Shown: piece by piece, positions 47,700 to 59,509 of the stretch | Layout: the number at the start of each line of letters is the position of its first letter | Numbering within the stretch: position 1 is the stretch's first letter | Assembly: GCA_040954595.2 (NCBI GenBank) | Contig: CM082580.2 | Span: 9,486,001 to 9,550,000, forward strand | Reading direction: 5' to 3' | DNA length: 64,000 bases | Origin: Balanoglossus misakiensis | Lineage: Eukaryota; Hemichordata | Made by a program: the position numbers and the translations under genes | The notes under the pieces: generated by a model | Told to the model about the DNA's origin: nothing | The model's database searches: none | Seen by the model: only the letters and a program-made list of their open reading frames with translations

Positions 47700-48517
47700 A
47701 AATTTTACGGTCGCAGCGTCTTGATACTGGTATTACGAGCTTTTCTCGGTTGCCATAGATTTTTTATTAGCCGCTGTCAGGCTTTCCGCCTTGATGCGGG
47801 ATTGTCCTAGATGGCTTTTGCGGGTTCGCTGGGAAATCGGGTCGTCGGTGTCAATTCGTGCGTGATCAATTCAAGGCTCCGTCGCCTCCGGGCTGGGACT
47901 AGATTCAATCTTGACATTCTATCCGATTTGTTTTGCAGATTATCTTGGGTAGGGGAGAGATCTTTGAAGACGATCCCCAGCTGAAACCGTTTCGCGACTC
48001 TCAGTATCACGCTTGCTATGTATGACTAAATGAACGCTCCGCTCTGGTGCGATACTGAGACAGCAGTGATGTGCCGGGTGTGCAATAACGATAATACGTG
48101 TGTATCCACGAGCAAAATACCTACTGCCTGGAGATGCGCGTTAAATTTTATACCCTCGCACTAATGAGCGCCATTACTCTACTTCTTCGATTGCACTTTA
48201 ACTGAACTGCGCGGGCTGGCTGCCGTCGACGCGATGCGCATTTCTCGAGGTCCAAGTCTTACCATAAATAATTTAACCCCGGTGACCTTGCTGCCACCGT
48301 AGTGCTATTAATAGCAACCGGTAAATCGACCATGCAGGCATTGAGCATTCAGGGTCCTACACACATGAGTACATTTACAGATACATAAAATATTAATATA
48401 GTCACGGGTTGATCCATAGAACCACACAGGAAACGATAAAATCTTGAGAGTAAATTTATGGATGCCAAGAAATAATTTGCACGTGTACACTCTTAAACTT
48501 CAGCAAATGAAACGTCT
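47700..48517. other. non-coding stretch
   Basis: No supported gene or repeat. Confidence 0.45.
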
Positions 48518-48676
48518 TTAAGGTGGGGTTCTACTCTTAATATAGCCTTCTTTTGGAACCTTTTGTGAATATTTCAAGGAAATGACAATATTCCAAAACT
48601 GTTTTCTCAAAATTCTACATATAAGGCTATGGAATGCGATAACCGTGCGCTGCATCCGGGTAGTCCCTTACCTTAG
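48518..48676. repeat. short TTAAGGT...ACCTTA element
   Basis: The element starts TTAAGGTGGGG and ends GGTAGTCCCTTACCTTAG. Its right end (ATAACCGTGCGCTGCATCCGG, continuing GTAGT) matches the right end of the 29.9-kb repeat (GTAACCATGCACTGGATCTGG, continuing GTAGT). It looks like a 159-bp non-autonomous relative of that element. Confidence 0.4.
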
Positions 48677-49447
48677 CCTCTGTGATATAAAAACCTGTTC
48701 ATTTAAAGAAACGTAATACACAGTCACCATGGTTTCCGTTTATGTAATTTGCATATGTCGGTCTAAAATGTCATGTGGCCATATATCATAAGGAACCATG
48801 AGAACTGAATGTAATATTTGTGTAATTTTTTGCTGCTGATATTACCCCGCCTCAAACGAGTCCCAGCGATCGTCCACCGGCGCTGCCGGAGTTGATTACT
48901 GATTACCGGACGACAAACCGGGATCGTTACAGAAGATGGATAGTTCTAGTAATTTGGAAATTATTAACATGGACGAGCGAACACAAATAGGCGCCAATCA
49001 TTATTAGCTGTAACGAGATACATGTAGTCGAACATAAAAGTTCAATTTCAAGAGTGAAACGTCCTTTGGAAAAAGAAGAAATAACTGGAGACAGTGGAGA
49101 GATTCTTGGGACGAACTACAACTACAAGATGCGCGTGATGCGTTGCCTCCTCAATCAAGACATGCACACATGTTAACTCTTACTTTTAGCTCGTCTGACT
49201 CTGAATTATAATGGAGATGTTGACACGTACTGCATAACACCTCTCAGCGAAACACACATGCTCAACTTGTAATCTGACTTATTCCGGGAGATTTTCCACG
49301 TTCGTGTGTAACACGAGACTGGGCGCCGTATAATCTTTTACCCTTCTGCGAAGAGCCAGGAACATGCAATATGTATAAGGCTTCGAGGTTGCCGGGAATT
49401 TCTTGCGGGGATCACAGTAGAAATTATACGAGCAGCTTTACATTTTA

Positions 49448-49510
49448 TTTCTCACTCACTGACTCACTCACTCACTGACTCACTCATTAACTCACTCACT
49501 CACTCACTCT
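49448..49510. repeat. (CTCA)n microsatellite
   Basis: About 60 bp of CTCACTCACTGACTCA-type tetranucleotide repeats. Confidence 0.9.
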
Positions 49511-49519
49511 GAAACCCAG

Positions 49520-52060
49520 CTGAGTCAAGCCAGGTATGTACCCAAAACGATCAAATGCCCAAGTGTGCGCATTGCGCGCGTTCTAAAAAAATCAAATTGG
49601 CCTTGTTCGCCTAAACCGGATTATCGGAGATCGCCCATCTTCCCATTTCCGTCCAGATCTGTATCGCATGAGACAAGGTTCATGAAAGAACACGGGGGTC
49701 GCGAACTTTTAGTGACTTTCACTGTAATCTTTGAATTGAAATGGGCTACCTTCGTGGCTCTATATTCCCATATGTTTTGAAACGTGCCAATCACGGTTTA
49801 ACTTCATTGCGATTTCTTAATTGTCACTTAAAGAAAACATCTCTCCCTTTTCCTACTCTACGTCCAGCTTAAACAGATTTGGGGGATCTACTAATCTAAT
49901 CCAAACCTTATCTCCATATTCTAAACACTGCAAACACCGGGCAAGAGCCGAGTACCCGTACCTCTTAGGAATACGAGACGTTTGATATTCAAGTCAGTGT
50001 CGTCGTTAGCTTTTTTCCCCGCGTGCCTGGCAGACAGGAGACAGGGAATATCTCAGTATCATTGCTTTTAATCATCATTTCACGACTTCACTACAACCTG
50101 TCGGACTCATCCAAACAGTTAAAACACAAACCGAATCTGATAGACATAATGCAGGCACATATGCTGTCTGACGGTTGCTGAACTCCTGTGATATGTTTCC
50201 ATTCGTGGCGCCAAAACTCGAACACCCCAATGTTCCAATATGGCACGAGGATAATGTGCTTAGAATACATATGCTTGTCAGTTTGTTTAAATATTAGACC
50301 TAATATCATGGTCACCACGTGATTTATGACTGAATTTTACTTTTTGATTTCCGTGGCGTAAACATACCTGGGCTACCTTTGTTCGGACTTAATGCACGGA
50401 TAATATACTATAACATGAACATAAATTTGTTTGGAAAAAAGCACTTGAGTCAGCTGTCGCTGCTGGGTGGTCTTTATTTTCCCGCCTTGACTACAAGTGT
50501 TTTCTAAATTCAATCAGTTAACCCAGCCACGGATGTTGCCATCATTGACAGGGACGTGTTCACTCCGTGCTAATGCTTTTCAAATCGCTTCAACAAGTTG
50601 GTGCGACATATTCCGGGGATTACCAGTCGCTGTGGAATAGCCTCGCCATCAGACACTCGGTGTTGTGATCCGACTTGACAGTAAAAGCTTTTTGTCATGA
50701 CGACTAACATGCACCACCTGGATGTCGATGTACAGTGTTTTGTCCTGGGCGTTTGCTATTCATTGCAATGAATGGTCAGCTTAGCAAGTCAAGTTGAAAG
50801 CGAGAAGTCGATGGTGCATGCTGCGTGTCTGCTCTCACTGCATTATCTGACTGAGTGTATTTTTCGATTTTAATAATATCAGCTTAACACGGCTCTTGTT
50901 ACACCAACTTCTATAATTACCTGAATCCACCACGGGAAGGCGTGACCTCATTCAAAGCTTTGCATGCGACGGTATTCACAAATTATTTCCCGCGCATAAT
51001 ACGCCATGGAAAAAGACCCTGCAGATCTGTACACGTATAGTTATCCCAATGAACTCGAGGTCACCTAGCCCACGCTATCATGGTTCGAAAAGGAAATTTC
51101 TTTCAAGACAACATTCTATTTGGGATTATAAACCATAAATGGCGTAATCTAATTCTGGTCGTCAGTGCTTCGAACGAGTACAAAGACGCCGATAAAATAT
51201 TTTCTTTTGGTTTGACATTAATGATGAAATGAAAAACTCCATATTTTCTTTTGGTAAGCTGAGCCTGTCAGCTTCTCTCTCGGAAATTTACAGTATGAAA
51301 GCCTACATTAACGGTTTGAAATTCTGAATGGTTCATAAATGCGTATAACAAAGAGCCCATCTTTCGTTCACTAAAATAGTTTGAGCCTAACACACGGATC
51401 GAATCTCTACTGAATAAAGCCAGCCACGTTTTGAACCGAACTTAGTAGAATATCCACCGCGCTTCTATTACATCCACCAACTTAATGCAAATAAATCAAA
51501 TTGTTGTGTGTGTATCGATATCTTTTAAATGCAGTTCGTATTACCGCGGCGTTGTATATATTACCAATATTTTTTTTCAAGTAAGCGGTCCGCATAGATG
51601 AAATTGTTATCGTTGCATCAACTCTCATCCGACACACGTGTTACAGATAGATGTTTGCTTTATCGGAATGAGCTGCGATCGAAGCTGACATCGGATTCAT
51701 ACAAACGCGACAAAATCCGCCGACATCTGGCGGGTTAGCTCATTTACAGTCGCAGCTGTTGCCATGGCGACGGATTATTACGTCAGTGTGGCAGGGCTGG
51801 TGTTTGCTCTAGGTCACCGGTTTTGTCAACTTCATTTGCTCCGTAGTCACATTTCCGTCTTGTTCTAATTATTTAAAAAAAGGAGAACGAGTGTTCTCAA
51901 TTTGATTCACGATGCATCGAGTCTTTTGCGGCCTCTATTAGACCTGGACATGCATTCGGGGCCTACGCGGGAAGAAGCCATCTTTGGGTCCAAAAACCGT
52001 GCATGATATTGTGTTACATGTCCTGATTCTGGAAATGAGGAATTATCTGTGAGAAGTCGG
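49520..52060. other. non-coding stretch
   Basis: No supported gene, RNA or mobile element. Confidence 0.45.
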
Positions 52061-52063
52061 TTT

Positions 52064-52067
<4 letters not shown>

Positions 52068-52156
<89 letters not shown>
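52068..52156. repeat. (GA)n microsatellite, 89 bp
   Basis: Perfect AG dinucleotide run. It produces artefactual Arg-Glu and Leu-Ser frames. Confidence 0.98.
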
Positions 52157-52158
<2 letters not shown>

Positions 52159-52159
52159 T

Positions 52160-53940
52160 GGAAAAATGGAATCAAATTGTTTCATTTTGTCAGCGTACTA
52201 CACTTAAAGAGAAGTGTGTCATTGCAATCGACTGGGTTCGTTGCTGACCCGAACCTAATTCGACTGTGTTTATAGCTGGCAACGAGCCCACGGGTAAAGT
52301 AAGCAGAACACGTGGAGCGGTAACCGTCATCTGCCAGTTCCCTCGCACACTTCTCATTAAAATAATCCCTTGAATACAACCAATCTGAGCGGAAAGAATT
52401 CAAGTTTTAGAATTAGTTCGAAACGAGCGGCTACCCAGTACCTTCGCACGGATTTCCACTGAGATTGATCACGTGGGCATGCGGTAGAAACGTTTCTAGT
52501 CGGTTTAGCATTTCAATTTTATGACAGAGTCCATTAAGGAGACAAGCTTTGACATTTTACAACATACTTTTGCAGTTTATCTGATAACAAAACATACGGA
52601 AAAGTATGAAATATGAACTACTAGTACTCATAATTTCGACGAGAAATAAATAAAATATCATAAAACTTTCACAGTTCATCATTTTAAATTGAATCATAAG
52701 TGGTGTCTACCTAGGTTTTGTATGCCTTGAAATACGTCATGTCTAACTGCCATATTTCGCATTCTCCACTCAAATATTTCATCATGTCGGCTGCTGACGC
52801 ATAATTCTTGCGCGTGGTTGCGCCTGCGCGTGTGGATAAAGTTTGCCTGCGTTCGCGTTGTCAGCCATTATTTTGTCATTATGAAGTACTGAGGTTATTT
52901 ATGTGCCTAATTCTATTCAATGTCTGCGTGAAATTTACTAAGCACAGGTGTCCACGCCAGACTACAGTCACGTTCTCTTAAATTGACAGAAGTCGAATCG
53001 GCTCGTTCACCCAGGTGACGACAGGTGCGACCAACCAGGATTTTTAAATTAAAATTCCAAGAAAGCGGGTATAGGATGACAACCTGTTCTTTGTACCTTG
53101 TGAATCGATTAACTTTTGTCAGCAGCAGAGTGATATCTGTGACTCCCAGATGACAATAAAGCGCTCTATTTATGGCAACGAGGTGATATGCACTCTTACT
53201 TTACGATAATCATCGCTTGTCAATTTTTATCGAGTCGGTCACTGCAGAGTGAAGGCAACTGCTGCCCCCTGGACATAATCGATAAACACGCTAATGTGTG
53301 GTCCAAAATGGTCCATTCGATATGACTGAAGAAAAATGCGAACACGCCAACCCGCTATTGATTGGTATAGTATGGATATTGCCGTAATGTGCGCCGTTTG
53401 GGTGTCTGAAAATGATTTGCGCTCTGAGAGAGAGAGAGAAGGGGGGGGGGGGGGTCTCCAAAGCCCCGCGTCAACTCTTTGCATTGAGCGACGGAGAGTA
53501 TAAGTTGATCACCCAGTTCTTTTATAGATCTTTGCCGAGCCTCCAACCATGCATGGCAAGCAGAGTGAACACAGCATCATGCTATATGGATCGCTTCATC
53601 CCAGCTTTACCATCTCTGAGGTGACTATCGATCGAGAGTGTAATCAGTGGGTGCGTGGGAAACTTTGAAAGTGTATCACCGTAATGAGAGAAAGAAGGAG
53701 GAGGAGGAGGCATGTTGAGAGAGACGTGATCTGCGGACATCCTACATCTAAGGTTTCGTCGGGTGCGGAGAGAGGGTTTTGAGAACAGTTGTCGTGCATT
53801 AGTTACCATGGTGAGAGAGTGAATCAGAATGCTGCTTACGTCATGAATCTCCATTATTCCGCCGGGGCACGGGACCGGGACGATTCGATTTAAGGGCGTA
53901 ATCGCGAAGACAGTTGTAGGCAAGGAATAACCATAAAAGT
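52160..53940. other. non-coding stretch
   Basis: No supported gene. It contains a short GA/poly-G compound repeat at 53428-53453. Confidence 0.45.
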
Positions 53941-53954
53941 GTTATGAATGTTAT

Positions 53955-54074
53955 AAGGAGAGAACCATTTGATTTCTGGGTGTGGGGTGGATGGGAGATT
54001 TTTGGGGAAAAATTGGTTGAAATTTGCTGACATATCAAAATCCCCCACCCGCTGAAAATAAATGATTCTCCCTT
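53955..54074. mobile_element. MITE-like element, copy 1 (120 bp)
   Basis: The left end AAGGAGAGAACCATTTGATT is the imperfect reverse complement of the right end (read inward AAGGGAGAATCATTTATTTT). The same ends occur on copy 2 at 62128-62347. G-rich sub-terminal stretches (GGGTGTGGGGTGGATGGG) are shared. It has no coding capacity. Target-site duplication is unclear; a TTATAA/TTAA context suggests a TA or TTAA target. Confidence 0.6.
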
Positions 54075-54335
54075 AATCCGTATGCGCGCTGAAATGCTCG
54101 ACGGAATACTGAACAGTGCCGAATCGGATTTTCCTCGTAACAGCAGCAACTGTTGATCTCACTTAGTCGTACACTAAGGCAATGTTCTCCCAGTTGAGCA
54201 ATCTCAGGCGCTTTCACGGTCGGCTGCACTTCTAAAAAGCATTGATTTCACATTCAATTAGAGGGGCGCTTAGAAAGCTTAATTGAACGGAACAAATCCA
54301 CAGGTCACCTTTTCTTCATTAAGAAGCTGGTACAT

Positions 54336-54386
54336 CATTCATTCATCCTTCGCTCGTTCGTTCATTCATTCATTTATTCATTCGTA
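54336..54386. repeat. (ATTC)n microsatellite
   Basis: CATTCATTCAT-type tetranucleotide run with CGTT/CGCT interruptions. Confidence 0.85.
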
Positions 54387-54389
54387 CAG

Positions 54390-57300
54390 ACATATAAGTT
54401 TCGCAGGTCGCAGACTTGTCGGATATTAATAAAAGGAAAGTATCTTAAGTTGTAAGTATTATGCATTTAATATCCGACTGCGACAGACTGAAAAACGGGT
54501 CATCTCTGTCTGTGTCTCTCTCCGTCCGCCCCTTCATCTAATTGACTTCTTGGAAATAATTGTGAGGGTAGGCATGCGACAGGTCCGCTGTCTCTTTTTG
54601 ACCCAACCCACTCCACGTGGTGTGACTTCTCAAGTTGTAATTGGGTTAAGCCTATATTGCTTTTTTCTGGGGTTTTTTCTTAATGAAAGACTACAAAAGA
54701 TAGGTCTCCACTTAGTAACTCGACAACATTCGCGGCAAATTGTCGCCTCATGTTTCCGTTTTACCAACACTATCGATTGCTTTAACGATCTTTTCCAAGA
54801 AATCATCCATGTACAGTGCCCCCGCCCTAGCAACAAAGTAACGAGGCATTCCATCACGTGGAACGTCTGTCACAATCTTCGCCTCGCGATGTCGTATCAC
54901 TCTCGCTGTATTCCCAACGTGATTAAAACTAATCGATGCACGCGAACCCATGCAATCACCACGGACGGTTTTATGACGGGCGATGCGCAAGCAATTTTAC
55001 TTTTATGGCCACACACTTCTTCTTAAGGACGGGGGTGGGGCATGTTATCAGCGCTTGAGTGAACATTTTCATTACCTGTCGATATATTGGGATGATAAGA
55101 TGAGTGTTTAATTCCTTTTTCCTACAAATCCAAATTGTATCAACGAACACGTCCAGCAGTATATCACAGTGACTAAACTGTGATAAGATATTAAACATAC
55201 AGCGCTGACTCTTTTAGTTGGCTGAGGTGTGATGCCTCACTGTGGCTAAATGCTTTGGAAAGAACAAGATCCGTAAGTCATAGAGGCATAGTTTGGTACT
55301 GATGTGGCTGACACATCACTGCGCATATTCTATTATTTGCAAATCGGTATATTCAACAATATAGGTTAACATTGAGAACCCCTCTATAAATTATGTAAGC
55401 CGGAGGACTATGCGCAATCGTTACATTTCCAGTCATAAATCTGGCAGGAAATATAACGTCCCCTGCCAACTTTTGTCTCATTCGTCTCGGGATTCAGTTC
55501 TATACATGATGCATGACTCAGCAGACGATGTAAAATTTATTCCCCAGGAGATACCGACCTACTTCTAGGCCGACGGCCATTTTGATTGCTGAACTGAAAT
55601 GCGTGGTGATCAAGCAAGGAAGTCTCACATGCGCACTTATAGTTCCGACTAAATGAATAAAACAGCAAAATACATATAGTCTTCATACTCTTCCGCTAGA
55701 CAAAGGATTACATGTACCACGGTTAACCGTGCATGTACTTATCTTGGAATGGCGTGTATACTGATAAAGAGAAAAATGCACTGAATGTAACTCAGAATCC
55801 GCGGTTGTTTTTCAGTGGATAGCTTATAGATTACACACTGTCTACGGTTGGCCGATAGATAATGTCAGAGCCAATTAGTGAGATTTCAGTTGCTATGAAT
55901 AGCTAGGGACTAGTAGCATGGAACACGACCCCGAAGAAATAGTCTAGAAACTCGTCATGGGAGAGCGTCACGTTTTCAAACTCTAAATTTGCAAAATGAA
56001 AATATCCCAAATCTCAAATAAGGCACTGTGCGTGAAGGCGCCAAATAGTCGCCACGATTCTCCTTCGTTTTCTTGTTACACCATAAGAAATGACAATATG
56101 ATAGTATGATCGCGAAAGTCATGCGCAGTGTGTGCTTTGACGATTTGTTCCTGCAGCTGGGGCTTCATCAGTAATCGTTACGAGGGTACCGTTTTAGCCC
56201 AGTCGCACCGGGTCTATTGTACAATGTATTTCATGGGCACACGGTTACCTGTAGTTTCTATAGATCGACGACCGACTCTGACACTTCATGTTGTCAGATA
56301 CACATCTCTTGCAGCATGTGCTTTTCTGCACCGGAAGTCGACGGATTTGATGACTACACACGATATGGCGCGGATGGCTCGAAGTGACAGATTTGATCTC
56401 GTATGCTGTCAGGCTGTTTTCAATTTGAACCGAGATGAAGTGACAGCACAGCGAGTATTCATCATGCCACATCTCTGAATTATTAATTTCTATACGGGAG
56501 AATCTTAGATGTTTGATTGCCTCGGGTGATTACATTTAGTATTGTGCCGTGGTGATATTGTGAACACAGCCACGCATTTGCATGGGATGTGTTTCATTAT
56601 CTGCCAGTCAGTGTCAATAGTGAAGGTTGTCTCGTTGCACAGAGCATTCATTTATGCGGCTATCACGAGGCGTGAAACCTGCAGACTCAACCAACAGGTG
56701 GTATGGCTTCCCATTACTGACGTCACCGATGACGCCGATAAGCGATGAGAATTCTATGCCACCTATCACGGCAGCGGGGAAAAAGTATCGCAAAGGCGTG
56801 TAAGTTCTACTCAGGTTATTTGAAAGAACTATGGTTGATGCATTTCAAAGTCCGTATGTTTGAAGTGACACACAAACAATATCCAATATCAATGAAACGC
56901 ATTTTTTCTGTCAGCGCCATACGTCAAATGTAATACAAACTAATTTCGCAATTAATATAAACATGACAAATCCACTTATAGATGGAAGGATAAAACTAGA
57001 TCATTCGAGAAGAAGAGCCCTTTTCACTTTTAAGAATTGCCGATGGTCATTGATACGACCTCAGCAAAAATCAGTGCAATGGTTTCTCTCAAGGTTAGCG
57101 GTAAATTGAAAAAGGCACATTCTCCTAATCCTCCTGCAAGTTGATCCGAAAACTACCCAGAGGATAGATTTATTTAAAAGGTTTCTGTGTACAAGATTAC
57201 CCTCGTTTTGTACGGCTTCTGTTAAGTGCAACGTTGGTGAGGATCGCGTGACTACATAACAACTCATTGAAAAATCCTCAATAGAAAAAAATAAATTTGC

Positions 57301-58189
57301 TATCTGTTAATTTATACTGCAAACCATCCGGATAACCGTTTTCGAAAGCAACATACTGCCTGTACAATAACGTCATTACGACCGACTGCATGTGTGAGGA
57401 GAACTTCTAATGAAAAGCGTCGATAAAAACATTCCAATCATAAATCTTTTTTATGATACATAATATGTGCTGTTTCCTAGATGTGGTGATTGTCGGCCTA
57501 AAACGCTCGTCGATATGCAACTCAGAATTTAAGGTACTTCGCATTTCAGGCAAAACAGTTAGACCTAGAAGTATGTCTTATCTGCATAATCTACAGGACT
57601 TCCGAATGTAAACCATTTAGGCAAAACATTCAAGCCATAGTCACCTACTCTATAAACTGCCCCAGTTTAACTGGGCCATTCTGATAAAGCCGTTTGCGCA
57701 TGCCCCTTGACGTATTTCTAAACTCAAACCAATAATCAACGTACCTTGAAGAATTGTGGACCTTTACCGTAAAACCACGATAACCATATGCTTACATTGA
57801 CAAGATGGAACATGCGAAACGTTTAGTCATAAGTTAACTTTTTTTGGCTTATCGACAACAAGGTTTGTGAACGTGTGTGCCAAATTGATTGAAGGGATAA
57901 TATCGGTGTACTTGATATTATAAAAGTTTTGCTGTGTGTACGTGTATACAGTTTTAGTGATAATTTGTTTTTCTTGGGTAATGTTGGTTGACATCCCTGT
58001 AAGGTATGGATATTTGTGTTGTGGTTTGTACCGCGTAGTCATTAGTCACAAATATCACATGACTGTTGGTCAAAATATAGCCTATGTAGTAGACCATTAA
58101 AACAAATGATTGTAGGGGTAAATTAGCATAGTTAGATCGTAAACCATGAGTGTCTTCCCTGTCTGTTCTTAGTCTTAGTGCAACGTCAG
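54390..58189. other. non-coding stretch
   Basis: About 3.8 kb without a supported gene. Overlapping frames on both strands at 54.55-55.03 kb have no family signature and depend on non-ATG starts. Confidence 0.4.
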
Positions 58190-58305
58190 TTTTTGGTCAT
58201 TCGATGAAAGATATTGCGAAGCAAAAATGCTGGAAGCCATGAAGAAATCCGAGAGAGCATATTACCCATCAGTCAGAAGGCTTATAGCATTTCGTGTAGA
58301 AACTG
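58190..58305 (+). CDS. probable internal or first exon, unknown gene
   Basis: A pyrimidine-rich tract (CTTCCCTGTCTGTTCTTAG) leads to an AG at 58189, and a consensus donor, AACTG|GTAAGT, ends the exon at 58305. Exactly one frame is open for the full 38 codons: FWSFDERYCEAKMLEAMKKS, then ERAYYPSVRRLIAFRVET. It is entered in phase 2 and left in phase 1. The internal ATG (AAAATGCTGG) could instead be a start. The composition is protein-like and charged; no family recognised. The entry phase does not match the 47.09-kb exon directly. Confidence 0.4.
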
Positions 58306-58309
58306 GTAA

Positions 58310-59158
58310 GTGGGTTTTTGAAATTATCTGTAAATTGGATCTTTCATCCGGGGGCTTTTCGGAATGACGCTAGTTCAGCTACTGTACCTCCGCTAATATA
58401 TCTAGGTTACCGCGTACTGAGGAGTCGAATACTGATCTCAAACCCGCTGATGCTCTTTCCGTAAGTGTGTCAACTGGAAATGTGGGGAGGGGGGTTAACC
58501 AAAATCTCTCGGGTGCAGGGGCAAACTATAATCTCCGAAAGAGTTGCTGTTAATTTCTGTAAATCTTAAATCTCTCGAAGCTGATCAGGCTAACCCGCAA
58601 GTAAGAAGTCACACGTGGTTATTGTGAATTGTGAAACTGCTTTTATAATTATTGAGAGACCTACTTCGTGGCTATGTTCTTTTGTGTTTGGCGGATTGCC
58701 TACGTCATCTGGTCATACGAAGCGAAACGACTAAGCACATTGAATTCCGGCTAAACGAGAGCGGATATAGCCTTCAGTAATGGTAGGGGAAAATTGTAGC
58801 GAGGTAAAAAGGTGAAGGACTCGTTAAAGTGAAAACATTGATCAGATTGAATAAATCGAAGAGGGCATTGTGAACGTGATCTGGATAAAACAAATCACGT
58901 TGATCCATTGATAGGTTTCTTAAAATAGCTTCCTGATCCTGCATTGCTTCGTTATCACGCCCGAACATGTATTCTGTTCTTCGTGTTGCACACATCTGCT
59001 TAATCAGAAATAAGTTTGCAATTTTTTTGAAAATGTTTAATTATAAGGTTATTTTCGTCGGCCTGACTTTACAGTAATGGAAATATTACTCTAGATACAG
59101 TTGATGTGAAACCATGAATTAAGAAGAAGTGTAAATCAGCGAGTACATGTAAAACAAC
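58310..59158. other. non-coding stretch
   Basis: No supported gene or repeat. Confidence 0.45.
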
Positions 59159-59509
59159 TGTTACGACACACGGCGTTAAATTGGTTGGTCGAGAGAGAGG
59201 TAGTTTTTTTCTTTTGCATAACAAAAGCCCTGCCTTTCAATTAGTTCATTATAATATTATTTAACCAGCTGGTCACTGGTATAAAAGGCATTCTCACACA
59301 AAAAAACCACGAGGAACACTTCTCGACACTGCATGGGAGGAGCACGTCACTCTAAATAACTGGCCCTACAAAATTTATCCGTTGTCTGTGAGCAACGGAC
59401 TTCGGTGAACGACGGACTTTGTGAGCAACGGACTTCTGTGCCTTGGAGAGACTTGAATTCGGCCAGGACTTTTGTGGACTCAATAATTCCTCGACCAAGC
59501 AGGGTAACA
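59159..59509 (+). mobile_element. probable solo LTR (351 bp)
   Basis: The segment begins TGTTAC and ends GTAACA, the inverted terminal pattern of many Ty3/gypsy-type LTRs. Inside, TATAAAAGG (59280-59288) sits at LTR position 122, followed by a likely R region with the direct repeats GAGCAACGGACTT (59390 and 59422) and GAACGACGGACTT. No primer-binding site, polypurine tract or coding region flanks it, so it would be a solo LTR. Flanking 5-mers (ACAAC/ACCAT) do not form a clean target-site duplication, which lowers confidence. The alternative is an ordinary TATA promoter with a non-coding first exon ending at AGG|GTAACA. Confidence 0.5.
59280..59288 (+). promoter_or_regulatory. TATA box within the putative LTR
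   Basis: TATAAAAGG matches the core consensus. Expected transcription start is near 59311. Confidence 0.55.

Noticed and set aside
51907-52247. Poly(Arg-Glu) and poly(Leu-Ser) frames
   Set aside because: Artefact of the (GA)n run.
54550-55026. 158-codon plus-strand frame, and an antisense frame containing YMDD
   Set aside because: Both depend on non-ATG starts. YMDD alone, without other reverse-transcriptase motifs, is not evidence of a retroelement.
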